Origin: Microbacterium oleivorans
GTDB taxonomy: Bacteria > Actinomycetota > Actinomycetes > Actinomycetales > Microbacteriaceae
Length of the DNA: 64,000 nucleotides
Reading direction: 5' to 3'
NCBI RefSeq assembly: GCF_013389665.1
Contig: NZ_CP058316.1
Location: 1,612,001-1,676,000, forward strand
Shown here: piece after piece, positions 1-6,283 of the stretch
Layout: each line of letters begins with the position of its first letter
How positions within the stretch are numbered: position 1 is the first letter of the stretch
Program-made: the position numbers and the translations under genes
The notes under the pieces: model-generated
Database searches by the model: none
The model's input: only the letters and a program-made list of their open reading frames with translations
What the model was told of the DNA's origin: nothing

Positions 1-339
1 GACTCTGTCTCGCTCGGTCTGCGCCCGACTTCCCATCATCGCCGTATAGGCGGCCAGCAGGGAGCGCATGACGGGCTCGTCGGCGGGACGATCCTCCAGC
101 GCGACGCGCACCAGGTCGCCGTAGCTCTCGGGCACCCCGATGACCATGTCCTCCTTCGAACGGAAATAGCGGTGCAGGCTGCGCGCCGAGATGCCGGCCG
201 CATCCGCGACCTGCTCCACGGTCACCGCGTCGAAGCCGTGCTCGGCGAAGAGGTCGAGCGCGATATCCGCCAGCCGTTGACGGACTGCTTCGCGGGTGAA
301 TCCGCGAAGCCCATCGCGCGACGGCTCAGTGGCGGGCAT
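1..339 (-). CDS. TetR/AcrR-family transcriptional regulator, C-terminus cut by window edge
   Basis: The first 113 codons of a TetR-type repressor run leftward off the window edge with no stop. The helix-turn-helix is clear at about residues 39-60, with VTVEQVADAAGIS followed by LHRYFRSKED, a classic TetR recognition helix. The ligand-binding domain is mostly outside the window, so the inducer cannot be guessed. The gene is divergent from the aldo/keto reductase remnant at 423, and the space between them carries several TGTCA/TGACA half-sites. The ATG at 339 is preceded at exactly 6 nt by TAAGAT, so the mRNA is probably leaderless and the start is well supported. Such regulators usually control themselves and the divergent neighbour; that role is inferred. 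Confidence 0.9.
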   Translation of the reverse strand, partial: MPATEPSRDGLRGFTREAVRQRLADIALDLFAEHGFDAVTVEQVADAAGISARSLHRYFRSKEDMVIGVPESYGDLVRVALEDRPADEPVMRSLLAAYTAMMGSRAQTERDRV

Positions 340-345
340 TCGATC

Positions 346-351
346 ATCTTA
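346..351 (-). promoter_or_regulatory. -10 element of the TetR gene (leaderless type)
   Basis: TAAGAT on the minus strand lies exactly 6 nt upstream of the ATG at 339, which places transcription start at or next to the start codon. No ribosome-binding site fits in between. Confidence 0.5.
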
Positions 352-354
352 CGC

Positions 355-397
355 TGTCACGGGTGTCAGACACTGACATGACAGGCGCACGCTGTCA
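355..397. promoter_or_regulatory. Probable TetR operator cluster (TGTCA/TGACA half-sites)
   Basis: Between the divergent TetR and aldo/keto reductase starts lies a perfect inverted repeat, TGTCAG-ACA-CTGACA (364-378). It is followed at once by a second TGACA (379-383) and flanked by TGTCA at 355 and 393. Five copies of one half-site in 43 bp, upstream of a TetR gene, is what an autoregulatory operator looks like. Binding itself is inferred. Confidence 0.6.
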
Positions 398-422
398 TTC
401 ACACTCCTGGAAGGACGACAGC

Positions 423-873
423 ATGCAGCAGCGCGCCATCGGCAACCTCGGTCTCACCTCGTCGGCGATCGGATACGGCGCCATGGGCACCGTGTTCGGA
501 TACGGCCCGAGCGATGACACCGAATTGATCGCGGCGATCCGCCGCGCCCACGACGACGGCGTCACGCACTTCGACACCGCCGAGCTGTACGGCTGGGGCA
601 CCGGCGAGGAGCTGCTCGGTGCCGCCTTGGCGCCGATTCGACGCGAACCTGACGACCGCCCAGCAGCTCTCCGCACTGGCCGAGAGCAAGGGCGTGTCGC
701 TCGCGCAGCTCTCGCTGGCCTGGCTGCTGGCTCAGCGGCCCGACATCGTGCCGATCCCGGGGTCTCGCAACCCCGACCGTGTCAGTGACAACAACGCCGC
801 CGCGGGTGTCGAGCTGTCCGCCGACGACCTGACGCGCATCGACGCGATCATCGCCGCCGGCCCCGCCCAGTAA
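423..873 (+). pseudogene. Aldo/keto reductase, internally deleted and frameshifted remnant
   Basis: The 5' part (423 to about 635) encodes a good aldo/keto reductase N-terminus, with MGTVFGYG and FDTAELYG, which carries the catalytic Asp and Tyr. The 3' part (about 636-873) encodes a normal family C-terminus (LSLAWLLAQ, DIVPIPG) but in another reading frame. Family members have about 300-330 residues; only about 145 codons remain, so some 170-180 central codons are missing, including the catalytic Lys and His. The ribosome-binding site (GGAAGGA upstream of 423) and the downstream hairpin are intact, so the deletion looks recent. The intact divergent TetR gene is presumably its former regulator. 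A functional enzyme is not possible. Confidence 0.85.
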
Positions 874-875
874 GT

Positions 876-913
876 CCCGTCCGACGCGGGCGAACCCGCC
901 CGACTCGGACGGG
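876..913 (+). terminator. Terminator-like hairpin after the aldo/keto reductase remnant
   Basis: Outer 9-bp arms CCCGTCCGA/TCGGACGGG enclose an inner perfect stem GCGGG-CGAA-CCCGC. It begins 3 nt after the stop codon. No T-run follows, as is usual in high-GC actinobacteria. Confidence 0.6.
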
Positions 914-1068
914 CGGGACGGTATCCGCCGAGACGGGATTCCGCAATCTCATTCCGGTGAATGGAAACGGGCGTAGCGTTGACCATGGTCGACCCACAAC
1001 GGCCGACCCGACCGGCGCTCCACGCGGACGGGGCGCTGATCGTCACATCTCGAGCCCAGGAGGCAGAT

Positions 1069-1857
1069 ATGACGGACGCCCGTTTCACCGACAAGACCAT
1101 CCTCATCACCGGAGGCGGTTCCGGATTGGGTCGGGCCACCGCGGTCCGACTGGCGACCGAGGGCGCGAACCTCGCGCTCGTCGATGTGTCCGAACCGGGC
1201 CTCGCCGCCACGGTCGACGCCATCCGCGAGGTCGCACCGAACGCCCGCGTCATCACGACGACCGCCGACGTCTCGGACGAGGCGCAGGTGAAGAACTACG
1301 TCGACGCGGCGAAGAACGAGTTCGGCCGCATCGACGGCTTCTTCAACAACGCCGGCATCGAGGGCAAGCAGAATCTCACCGAGGACTTCACCGCCGACGA
1401 GTTCGACAAGGTCGTGGCGATCAACCTCCGTGGCGTCTTCCTCGGGCTCGAGAAGGTGCTCCCGATCATGCGCGAGCAGGGCTCGGGCGCCGTCGTGAAC
1501 ACGGCGAGCGTCGGCGGCATCCGCGGCGTCGGCAACCAGTCCGGCTACGCGGCCGCGAAGCACGGAGTCGTCGGCCTCACGCGCAACTCCGCCGTCGAGT
1601 ACGGCCGGTACGGCGTTCGGCTGAACGCGATCGCTCCCGGAGCCATCTGGACCCCGATGGTCGAGAACTCGATGAAGCAGATCGACGCCGAGAACCCACG
1701 CAGGGCCGCCGAGGAGTTCATCCAGGCGAACCCGACCAAGCGCTACGGCGAGGCGCCCGAGATCGCGGCGGTGGTCGCGTTCCTGCTCTCGGATGACGCG
1801 TCGTACGTCAACGCGACGGTGCTGCCGATCGACGGCGGGCAGTCCGCCGCGTACTGA
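1069..1857 (+). CDS. SDR-family NAD(P)-dependent oxidoreductase
   Basis: This is a complete 262-residue classical short-chain dehydrogenase. The cofactor motif TGGGSGLG is at 14-21, NNAG at 93-96, and the catalytic Ser147, Tyr160 and Lys164 (YAAAK) are present. Asp39 at the end of the second beta strand favours NAD(H) over NADP(H). The closing stretch, VLPIDGG near the C-terminus, is typical of the glucose-1-dehydrogenase/3-oxoacyl-ACP reductase-like branch. The substrate cannot be read from sequence. An open frame extends up to 961, but the ATG at 1069 has a strong site (AGGAGG) directly upstream and gives the usual family length. It appears monocistronic, ending in a strong palindromic hairpin. 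Confidence 0.93.
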   Translation: MTDARFTDKTILITGGGSGLGRATAVRLATEGANLALVDVSEPGLAATVDAIREVAPNARVITTTADVSDEAQVKNYVDAAKNEFGRIDGFFNNAGIEGKQNLTEDFTADEFDKVVAINLRGVFLGLEKVLPIMREQGSGAVVNTASVGGIRGVGNQSGYAAAKHGVVGLTRNSAVEYGRYGVRLNAIAPGAIWTPMVENSMKQIDAENPRRAAEEFIQANPTKRYGEAPEIAAVVAFLLSDDASYVNATVLPIDGGQSAAY

Positions 1858-1879
1858 CGTAACGCTCGCAGCTGAAGGA

Positions 1880-1901
1880 GGCCGGCCCGATCGGGCCGGC
1901 C
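1880..1901 (+). terminator. Terminator hairpin after the SDR gene
   Basis: A perfect 22-bp palindrome with arms GGCCGGCCCGA/TCGGGCCGGCC lies 22 nt after the stop codon and is followed by TTCGTCGT. Confidence 0.7.
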
Positions 1902-2002
1902 TTCGTCGTGGCCGGACTCCCCCGGCCACGACCGACGTGTCCGGCCCGCGGCGCCCCATAGGATCCGAAGGACGGACGACCACGCCGCACAGGGGAGAGA
2001 CG

Positions 2003-3160
2003 ATGGCCGGAACGCGACGCGCCGACGCGCGACGACAGCAGCGCAAGCGTCGGGCGATCGGCGTCGGCGTCGCCGTGGCGGCCGTGGCGCTCGCGGGCGC
2101 GACGGCCGGCTGGTTCGTGGTCGACACCCTGCAGCGCTCCGGCGACGAGCCGGCCCCGGCCGCCCAGAGCACCCCCACCCCCGCAGCGCAGACCCCCACG
2201 CCTGAGCCGCTCACCGCCGCGCAGGAGCTCCTGTCGACCACCGACGACCCGGACGCCTGCGCCGTGTCGTTCGCGGGCGACGGCGTCGACATCGCACCGG
2301 TCCTCGAGACGCAGGGTGCGCTGTACGCGTCGCTGCCGATCCCGACCCGCGATGGGCAGGTCTTCGCCGGGTGGTACGACACCGCCGAGGATGCCGCGTC
2401 GCTGTCGATCCCCGGGCGCCTCAACGGCGCGGATGCCGTGTCGTGCGAGGCCCGGGAGCGCACCGTGCACGCCGCGTGGATGACCCCCGACGCGAACGTG
2501 GCCGCGGGCACCCGCATCCCGATCCTCATGTACCACCAGTTCACGACCAAGCCCGAGGGCGAGTCGGGCTGGCTGCGCGGCAACTTCGCCTACGTCGGCG
2601 ACTGGGAGGCGCACCTGGCGTACATCTCCGAGCAGCAGTTCTACCTGCCGACCTGGCCGGAGCTCAGCGCGTTCATCGACGGCAGGCTGTTCCTGCCCGA
2701 CCACTCGGTCATCGTGACCGACGACGACGCCGATCCGACGTGGCTCGAGCTGGCGGTGCCCCTGGTCGAGAAGTACCGGGTGATGACGACGTCGTTCGTG
2801 ATCACGACCAACGGCCCGGGTCCCGACCTGACCCCGTACGTGCTCAAGCGCTCGCACACCCACGACATGCACACCGCCGGAGAGAACGGCCAGGGGCGCA
2901 TCGTGAACTGGACGCACGACGAGATCGTCGCCGACCTCGAAACCTCCGCCAGCGTGCTCGGCGGCACCACCGAGGTGCTCGCGTACCCGTTCGGCCACTA
3001 CGACGAGGCCGCGAAGCAGGCCGTCGCCGACGCCGGCTTCGAGATGGCCCGCACGATCGAGCAGGGCTACGTCTCGATCGGAACCGACAAACTCGCGCTG
3101 CCGTGCGTACGCGTCGACTACGGGATGACGGTGGATGACCTGAAGAAGTCCATCGGGTGA
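2003..3160 (+). CDS. Secreted/membrane-anchored polysaccharide deacetylase with an InlB-like repeat
   Basis: A 385-residue protein. A basic N-terminus and one membrane segment (about 17-40) are followed by a Pro/Thr-rich linker (about 50-70). Residues about 112-158 resemble a Listeria-Bacteroides (InlB B-type) repeat, with FAGWYDT in the middle and a closing AAW. The rest is a carbohydrate esterase 4/NodB fold: ILMYHQF opens it, VTDDDAD stands where TFDDG is usual and keeps the Asp pair, SHTHDMH supplies the metal-binding histidines, and AYPFGHYD is motif 3. It probably deacetylates peptidoglycan or an extracellular glycan outside the membrane. The ATG at 2003 has GGGGAGAGA upstream and gives a clean membrane anchor; the open frame beyond it lacks signal character. 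A possible -10 (TAGGAT, 1961-1966) precedes it. Confidence 0.88.
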   Translation: MAGTRRADARRQQRKRRAIGVGVAVAAVALAGATAGWFVVDTLQRSGDEPAPAAQSTPTPAAQTPTPEPLTAAQELLSTTDDPDACAVSFAGDGVDIAPVLETQGALYASLPIPTRDGQVFAGWYDTAEDAASLSIPGRLNGADAVSCEARERTVHAAWMTPDANVAAGTRIPILMYHQFTTKPEGESGWLRGNFAYVGDWEAHLAYISEQQFYLPTWPELSAFIDGRLFLPDHSVIVTDDDADPTWLELAVPLVEKYRVMTTSFVITTNGPGPDLTPYVLKRSHTHDMHTAGENGQGRIVNWTHDEIVADLETSASVLGGTTEVLAYPFGHYDEAAKQAVADAGFEMARTIEQGYVSIGTDKLALPCVRVDYGMTVDDLKKSIG

Positions 3161-3255
3161 ATCTCAGGCGAGATCCTCAGAGTCAACGGCTTGAACGCAT
3201 ACCAATCCTCAGTAACGTGTGAACTCCCCAGCCTCTCCGGAACAGCGAGCGCCAC

Positions 3256-4383
3256 ATGGATCTGACGATCGTCGTCCCGACCTTCAACGAAGGTCCGAAC
3301 GTCGCCGAACTGCTGCGGCGCATCGGCGAGGCGGTCGATGACCGGATGATCGAGGTGCTGTTCGTCGACGACTCCACCGACGACACCCCCCGCATCATCG
3401 AGCAGGCCGCAGCGCGCAGTGACTTCCCGGTGCGGCTCATCCACCGCGACGCGCCCGTTGCCGGCCTCGGCGGCGCGGTCGTCGAGGGCATCCGCGCAGC
3501 GGCATCCCCCTGGTGCCTCGTGATGGACGGCGATCTGCAGCATCCGCCCGAGGACATCCCGCGCCTGCTGGCCCGCGCCGACCGCGGCGACGTCGACGTC
3601 GTCGTCGCATCGCGCTACATCGCCGGCGGCGACTCACGCGGCCTTGCCGACGCCACCCGCACCACCGTCTCGCGCGCATCGACGCTGCTGACCAAGGCCA
3701 TGTTCCCGCGCAAACTGGGGGCCTGCAGCGACCCGATGACCGGGTTCTTCCTCCTCGACCGCGACGCCATCGACATCGACGCGCTCCGGCCGCGCGGGTT
3801 CAAGATCCTGCTCGAGATCCTGGCGCGCCGCCACCTGCGCGTCGACGAGGTGCCCTTCGCCTTCGCGCCGCGGTACGCGGGCGCCTCGAAGGCGACGTTC
3901 ACGCAGGGCATCCGCTTCCTCACGCAGCTGCTCATGCTGCGCTTCGGGCGCATGTCGGCGTTCGCCCTCGTCGGCGGGGTCGGCGCGATCGCGAACCTCG
4001 TGATCATGTGGGGCCTGATCCGCCTGGGCATGGACTACCTCCCCGCCTCGATCATCGCGAGCGAGATCACGATCATCGGCAACTTCCTGCTGCTGGAGTA
4101 TCTGGTCTTCTCCGACATGCGGGCCGAGTCGGGCAGCATGGCCCAGCGGTTCCTGAAATCGTTCACCTTCAACAACGCCGAGGCGGTCATCCGCATCCCG
4201 GTGCTGTGGGTCCTCGTCGAGAACGCGCACATCCCGAGCGTGCTCGCCGCCGGCCTCACCCTCGTCGCGGCGTTCGTCGCGCGGTTCGTCTTCCACGCCC
4301 TCGTCGTCTACGCCCCCAAGAAGGAGCGTTCGGCAGCGGTGCTCGAACCCGCCCCCGAACGTGCCCGAGCCGTCGAGTACTGA
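3256..4383 (+). CDS. GT2 polyprenyl-phosphate glycosyltransferase fused to a GtrA membrane domain
   Basis: 375 residues in two parts. Residues 1 to about 225 form a family 2 glycosyltransferase of the dolichol/polyprenol-phosphate mannosyltransferase type: VVPTFNEGPN near the start, DDSTDDT, and DGDLQHPPED with the metal-binding DXD at 91-93. Residues about 232-355 form a four-helix GtrA-like domain starting SAFALVGGVGAIANL. Such proteins load a sugar from a nucleotide donor onto a polyprenyl phosphate at the membrane, and the GtrA part is thought to help flip the lipid-linked sugar. The product feeds glycosylation of proteins or cell-envelope glycans. No clear ribosome-binding site is visible, but the start matches the usual family N-terminus. 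A 14-nt direct repeat lies just after the stop. Confidence 0.93.
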   Translation: MDLTIVVPTFNEGPNVAELLRRIGEAVDDRMIEVLFVDDSTDDTPRIIEQAAARSDFPVRLIHRDAPVAGLGGAVVEGIRAAASPWCLVMDGDLQHPPEDIPRLLARADRGDVDVVVASRYIAGGDSRGLADATRTTVSRASTLLTKAMFPRKLGACSDPMTGFFLLDRDAIDIDALRPRGFKILLEILARRHLRVDEVPFAFAPRYAGASKATFTQGIRFLTQLLMLRFGRMSAFALVGGVGAIANLVIMWGLIRLGMDYLPASIIASEITIIGNFLLLEYLVFSDMRAESGSMAQRFLKSFTFNNAEAVIRIPVLWVLVENAHIPSVLAAGLTLVAAFVARFVFHALVVYAPKKERSAAVLEPAPERARAVEY

Positions 4384-4391
4384 GGCGTCAG

Positions 4392-4422
4392 CCTGAGGCC
4401 GCGAGATTCCTGAGGCCGCGAG
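4392..4422. repeat. Short tandem direct repeat, 2 x 14 nt
   Basis: CCTGAGGCCGCGAG occurs at 4392-4405 and again at 4409-4422, separated by ATT. It fills the 40-bp gap between the convergent GT2 and SDR genes. Confidence 0.7.
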
Positions 4423-4423
4423 G

Positions 4424-5215
4424 TCAGAGGGTCGTGGTCAGGACTCCCCCGTCGGCCCGGAGAGCCGCTCCGTTGGTCGCCGACGCGAGCGGACTCGCGA
4501 GATAGACCACGAGTGCCGCGATCTCGTCCGGTTCGATGAAGCGCTCGAGCAGGGTGGTCGCATTCTGCCCGATCACCGCATCCCGCACGGATGTCGCCTC
4601 GACGCCCTGCGCCGCGGCGATCTGGCCGATCGTCGCGGCGACCCCGTCGGAGTAGGTCGGGCCGCCGAGAACTGTGTTCACCGTCACCGCTGTGCCGCGC
4701 GTGAGTTTGGCAAGGCCGTTGGACAGCGCGATCATCGCGGCCTTCGTCACGCCGTAGTGCACCATGTCGGCCGGGACGGAAACCCCGGACTCGCTGCTGA
4801 TGAACACGACCCGTCCCCGCCCGCGCTCGAGCATGCCGGGGAGCAGCGCGCGCGACATCCGGACTCCGCTCATGACGTTGACCTCGACGTAGCGCTGCCA
4901 CTCGGCGTCGTCGACCGCGCCGAAGGCGGCCAGACCGAACAGCCCGACGTTGTTGACGAGCACGTCGACATCGCCGAGCTGCTCGATCAGCCCCGCCACC
5001 GCGTCCGGGTCGGCAAAGTCCGCGGCGATGCCCGACACATCCGAATCCGGACGCTCGGCCCGCAGCCGCTCGACCGCCGCCGCGACCCGCCCCTCGTCGC
5101 GACCGTTGAGCGTCACGCGCGCGCCCTCCCCCGCCAGTGCGCGGGCGACCGCGTACCCGATCCCGCTCGTCGATCCACTGACGAACGCGGTCGTGCCCTG
5201 CAGCTGCATGTCCAT
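4424..5215 (-). CDS. SDR-family NADP(H)-dependent oxidoreductase
   Basis: A 263-residue short-chain dehydrogenase. SGSTSGIG at 13-20 binds the cofactor, NNVG is at 88-91, the catalytic serine lies in ISSESG (about 140), and Tyr154 and Lys158 are in YGVTK. Asn38-Arg39 after the second strand favours NADP(H). The start at 5215 is chosen over the longer open frame to 5263 because GGAGG lies 5 nt upstream. The gene is divergent from the MarR gene at 5319, and a near-perfect MarR-type palindrome sits just upstream of its start, so MarR repression is likely. The substrate is unknown; such pairs often answer to small electrophiles or phenolics. Confidence 0.92.
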   Translation of the reverse strand: MDMQLQGTTAFVSGSTSGIGYAVARALAGEGARVTLNGRDEGRVAAAVERLRAERPDSDVSGIAADFADPDAVAGLIEQLGDVDVLVNNVGLFGLAAFGAVDDAEWQRYVEVNVMSGVRMSRALLPGMLERGRGRVVFISSESGVSVPADMVHYGVTKAAMIALSNGLAKLTRGTAVTVNTVLGGPTYSDGVAATIGQIAAAQGVEATSVRDAVIGQNATTLLERFIEPDEIAALVVYLASPLASATNGAALRADGGVLTTTL

Positions 5216-5249
5216 GAGGTCCTCCGTTTCGGCGCAGGACGCGCCTTTC

Positions 5250-5265
5250 ACTTGCTTGAGCAAGT
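5250..5265. promoter_or_regulatory. MarR operator, copy 1 (SDR side)
   Basis: Perfect inverted repeat ACTTGCT-TG-AGCAAGT, 35 bp upstream of the SDR start. It shares AGCAAGTC with a second site 30 bp away. Confidence 0.7.
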
Positions 5266-5279
5266 CAACCTAGGGCAAA

Positions 5280-5299
5280 TGACTTTCCTGAGCAAGTCA
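5280..5299. promoter_or_regulatory. MarR operator, copy 2 (MarR side)
   Basis: Outer arms TGACTT/AAGTCA flank a core ending in TGAGCAAGTC, shared with copy 1. It lies directly upstream of the -10 box of the MarR gene, where binding would block RNA polymerase. Confidence 0.6.
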
Positions 5300-5306
5300 T
5301 CGGGGT

Positions 5307-5312
5307 TACGCT
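5307..5312 (+). promoter_or_regulatory. -10 element of the MarR gene (leaderless type)
   Basis: TACGCT ends exactly 6 nt before the ATG at 5319 and no ribosome-binding site is visible. Confidence 0.5.
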
Positions 5313-5318
5313 CGACGC

Positions 5319-5786
5319 ATGTCCCTGCACCCCGACGAACTCGCCGTATGGTCGTCGCTCGCCACTCTGCTCGAGCGCCTGCCGCCCGCACTCGACGCGC
5401 AGCTGCAGCGCGATAGCGGTCTCACGCACTTCGAGTACGGCGTGCTGTACGCCCTCGACACCGCGCCCGGCCGGACTCTGCGCCTGAGCACGCTCGCCAC
5501 GTACGCGAACTGCACGCTCTCGCGGCTGTCTCGCGCGGTCACCCGACTCGAGAAGAACGGTCTCGTCGAGAGATCCACCGACGCGAGTGACGGGCGATTC
5601 ACGCTCGGAACCCTCACCGAAGCCGGGCACGAGCGGGTGCAGGCGGCGACACCCGGCCACCAGGCCCTCGTCCGCCGGGTGGTCTTCGACGCCCTCACCG
5701 AGCGCCAGGCCCAGCAGCTGGGCACGATCAGTCGCCGCATCGCCGAGGCCGCCGGTCCCGACCAGATGTGGGAGCCGCGCCCCTGA
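5319..5786 (+). CDS. MarR-family transcriptional regulator
   Basis: 155 residues, a normal MarR length. The winged helix spans about residues 50-100: LRLSTLATYANCTLSRLSRAVTRLEKNG contains the recognition helix, and the wing follows with STDASDGR and LTEAGHERV. Flanking helices form the dimer interface. It is divergent from the SDR gene at 4424-5215, and the 103-bp space holds two copies of an AGCAAGTC-containing palindrome. It therefore most likely represses itself and the SDR, released by a small ligand. The mRNA appears leaderless. The next gene, the mycoredoxin-like gene, begins 25 bp downstream with its own -10 box. Confidence 0.92.
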   Translation: MSLHPDELAVWSSLATLLERLPPALDAQLQRDSGLTHFEYGVLYALDTAPGRTLRLSTLATYANCTLSRLSRAVTRLEKNGLVERSTDASDGRFTLGTLTEAGHERVQAATPGHQALVRRVVFDALTERQAQQLGTISRRIAEAAGPDQMWEPRP

Positions 5787-5799
5787 GCACCGGCGAACG

Positions 5800-5805
5800 T
5801 ACGCT
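5800..5805 (+). promoter_or_regulatory. -10 element of the mycoredoxin-like gene (leaderless type)
   Basis: TACGCT, identical to the MarR -10 box, ends exactly 6 nt before the ATG at 5812. Confidence 0.5.
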
Positions 5806-5811
5806 GGATAC

Positions 5812-6069
5812 ATGACTGCTTCTGACACCATCACGATGTTCGGCGCCGACTGGTGCCGTGACTGCCGCCGCACCAAGGCTCAGCTCGACGAGCTCGGCGT
5901 GGATTACACCTACATCGACCTCGAGGCCGAGCCCACCGCCGCCGACGTCGCTCGCGAGATCTCGGGCCGCACGCAGATCCCCGTCGTGGTCTACCCCGAC
6001 GCCAGCCACCACGTCGAGCCGAGCAACGACGACGTGGCCGCCAAGCTCCGCGAGCTCGCGCTGATCTGA
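5812..6069 (+). CDS. Mycoredoxin/glutaredoxin-like protein
   Basis: A small thioredoxin-fold protein of 85 residues. The redox motif is Cys15-Arg-Asp-Cys18 within GADWCRDC, followed by TQIPVVVYPD, which carries the cis-proline. Length and motif context match actinobacterial mycoredoxins (Mrx1-like), which reduce mycothiol-protein mixed disulfides in the cytoplasm and stand in for glutaredoxin in organisms lacking glutathione. Assignment to this exact group rather than to a generic glutaredoxin-like protein is an inference from family resemblance. The longer upstream frame overlaps the MarR gene and is not coding. The start is set by the ATG with a -10 box 6 nt upstream. Confidence 0.88.
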   Translation: MTASDTITMFGADWCRDCRRTKAQLDELGVDYTYIDLEAEPTAADVAREISGRTQIPVVVYPDASHHVEPSNDDVAAKLRELALI

Positions 6070-6113
6070 CCCCCGCCGCACGGGGAGCGAACGAGACCAC
6101 CGGGCTTCACTGA

Positions 6114-6119
6114 TAGACT
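6114..6119 (+). promoter_or_regulatory. Probable -10 element of the DEAD-box helicase gene
   Basis: TAGACT in the space after the mycoredoxin-like gene. If used, transcription starts near 6126 and leaves a leader of about 158 nt. Confidence 0.35.
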
Positions 6120-6125
6120 GAGGGT

Positions 6126-6283
6126 TCTTGTGGCGCGCTCGCGCCGCACGCGTCGTAGAACGCCTTCCGCGAACCGGGTCACAACCGGCGTCGCGCGGAC
6201 AACCTTCGTACGGCGAACCCGTTTGCGCATCCGCATCCGGGCCACCGATCAGGGCGCCGACGTGTGCCCGGAGAACGCTCCCC
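6126..6283 (+). promoter_or_regulatory. Long 5' leader of the DEAD-box helicase mRNA
   Basis: The stretch between the predicted transcription start and the ATG is unusually long for this window, where many genes look leaderless. It contains a strong hairpin (GGCGCG-CT-CGCGCC) close to its 5' end and a ribosome-binding site (GGAGA, 6270-6274). Long structured leaders are typical of cold-shock-type RNA helicase genes, where they allow autoregulation. That function is inferred here. Confidence 0.35.

Noticed and set aside
961..1068. Upstream start of the first SDR at 961
   Set aside because: The ATG at 1069 has a strong AGGAGG site and fits the family N-terminus; the extension has no homology-like features.
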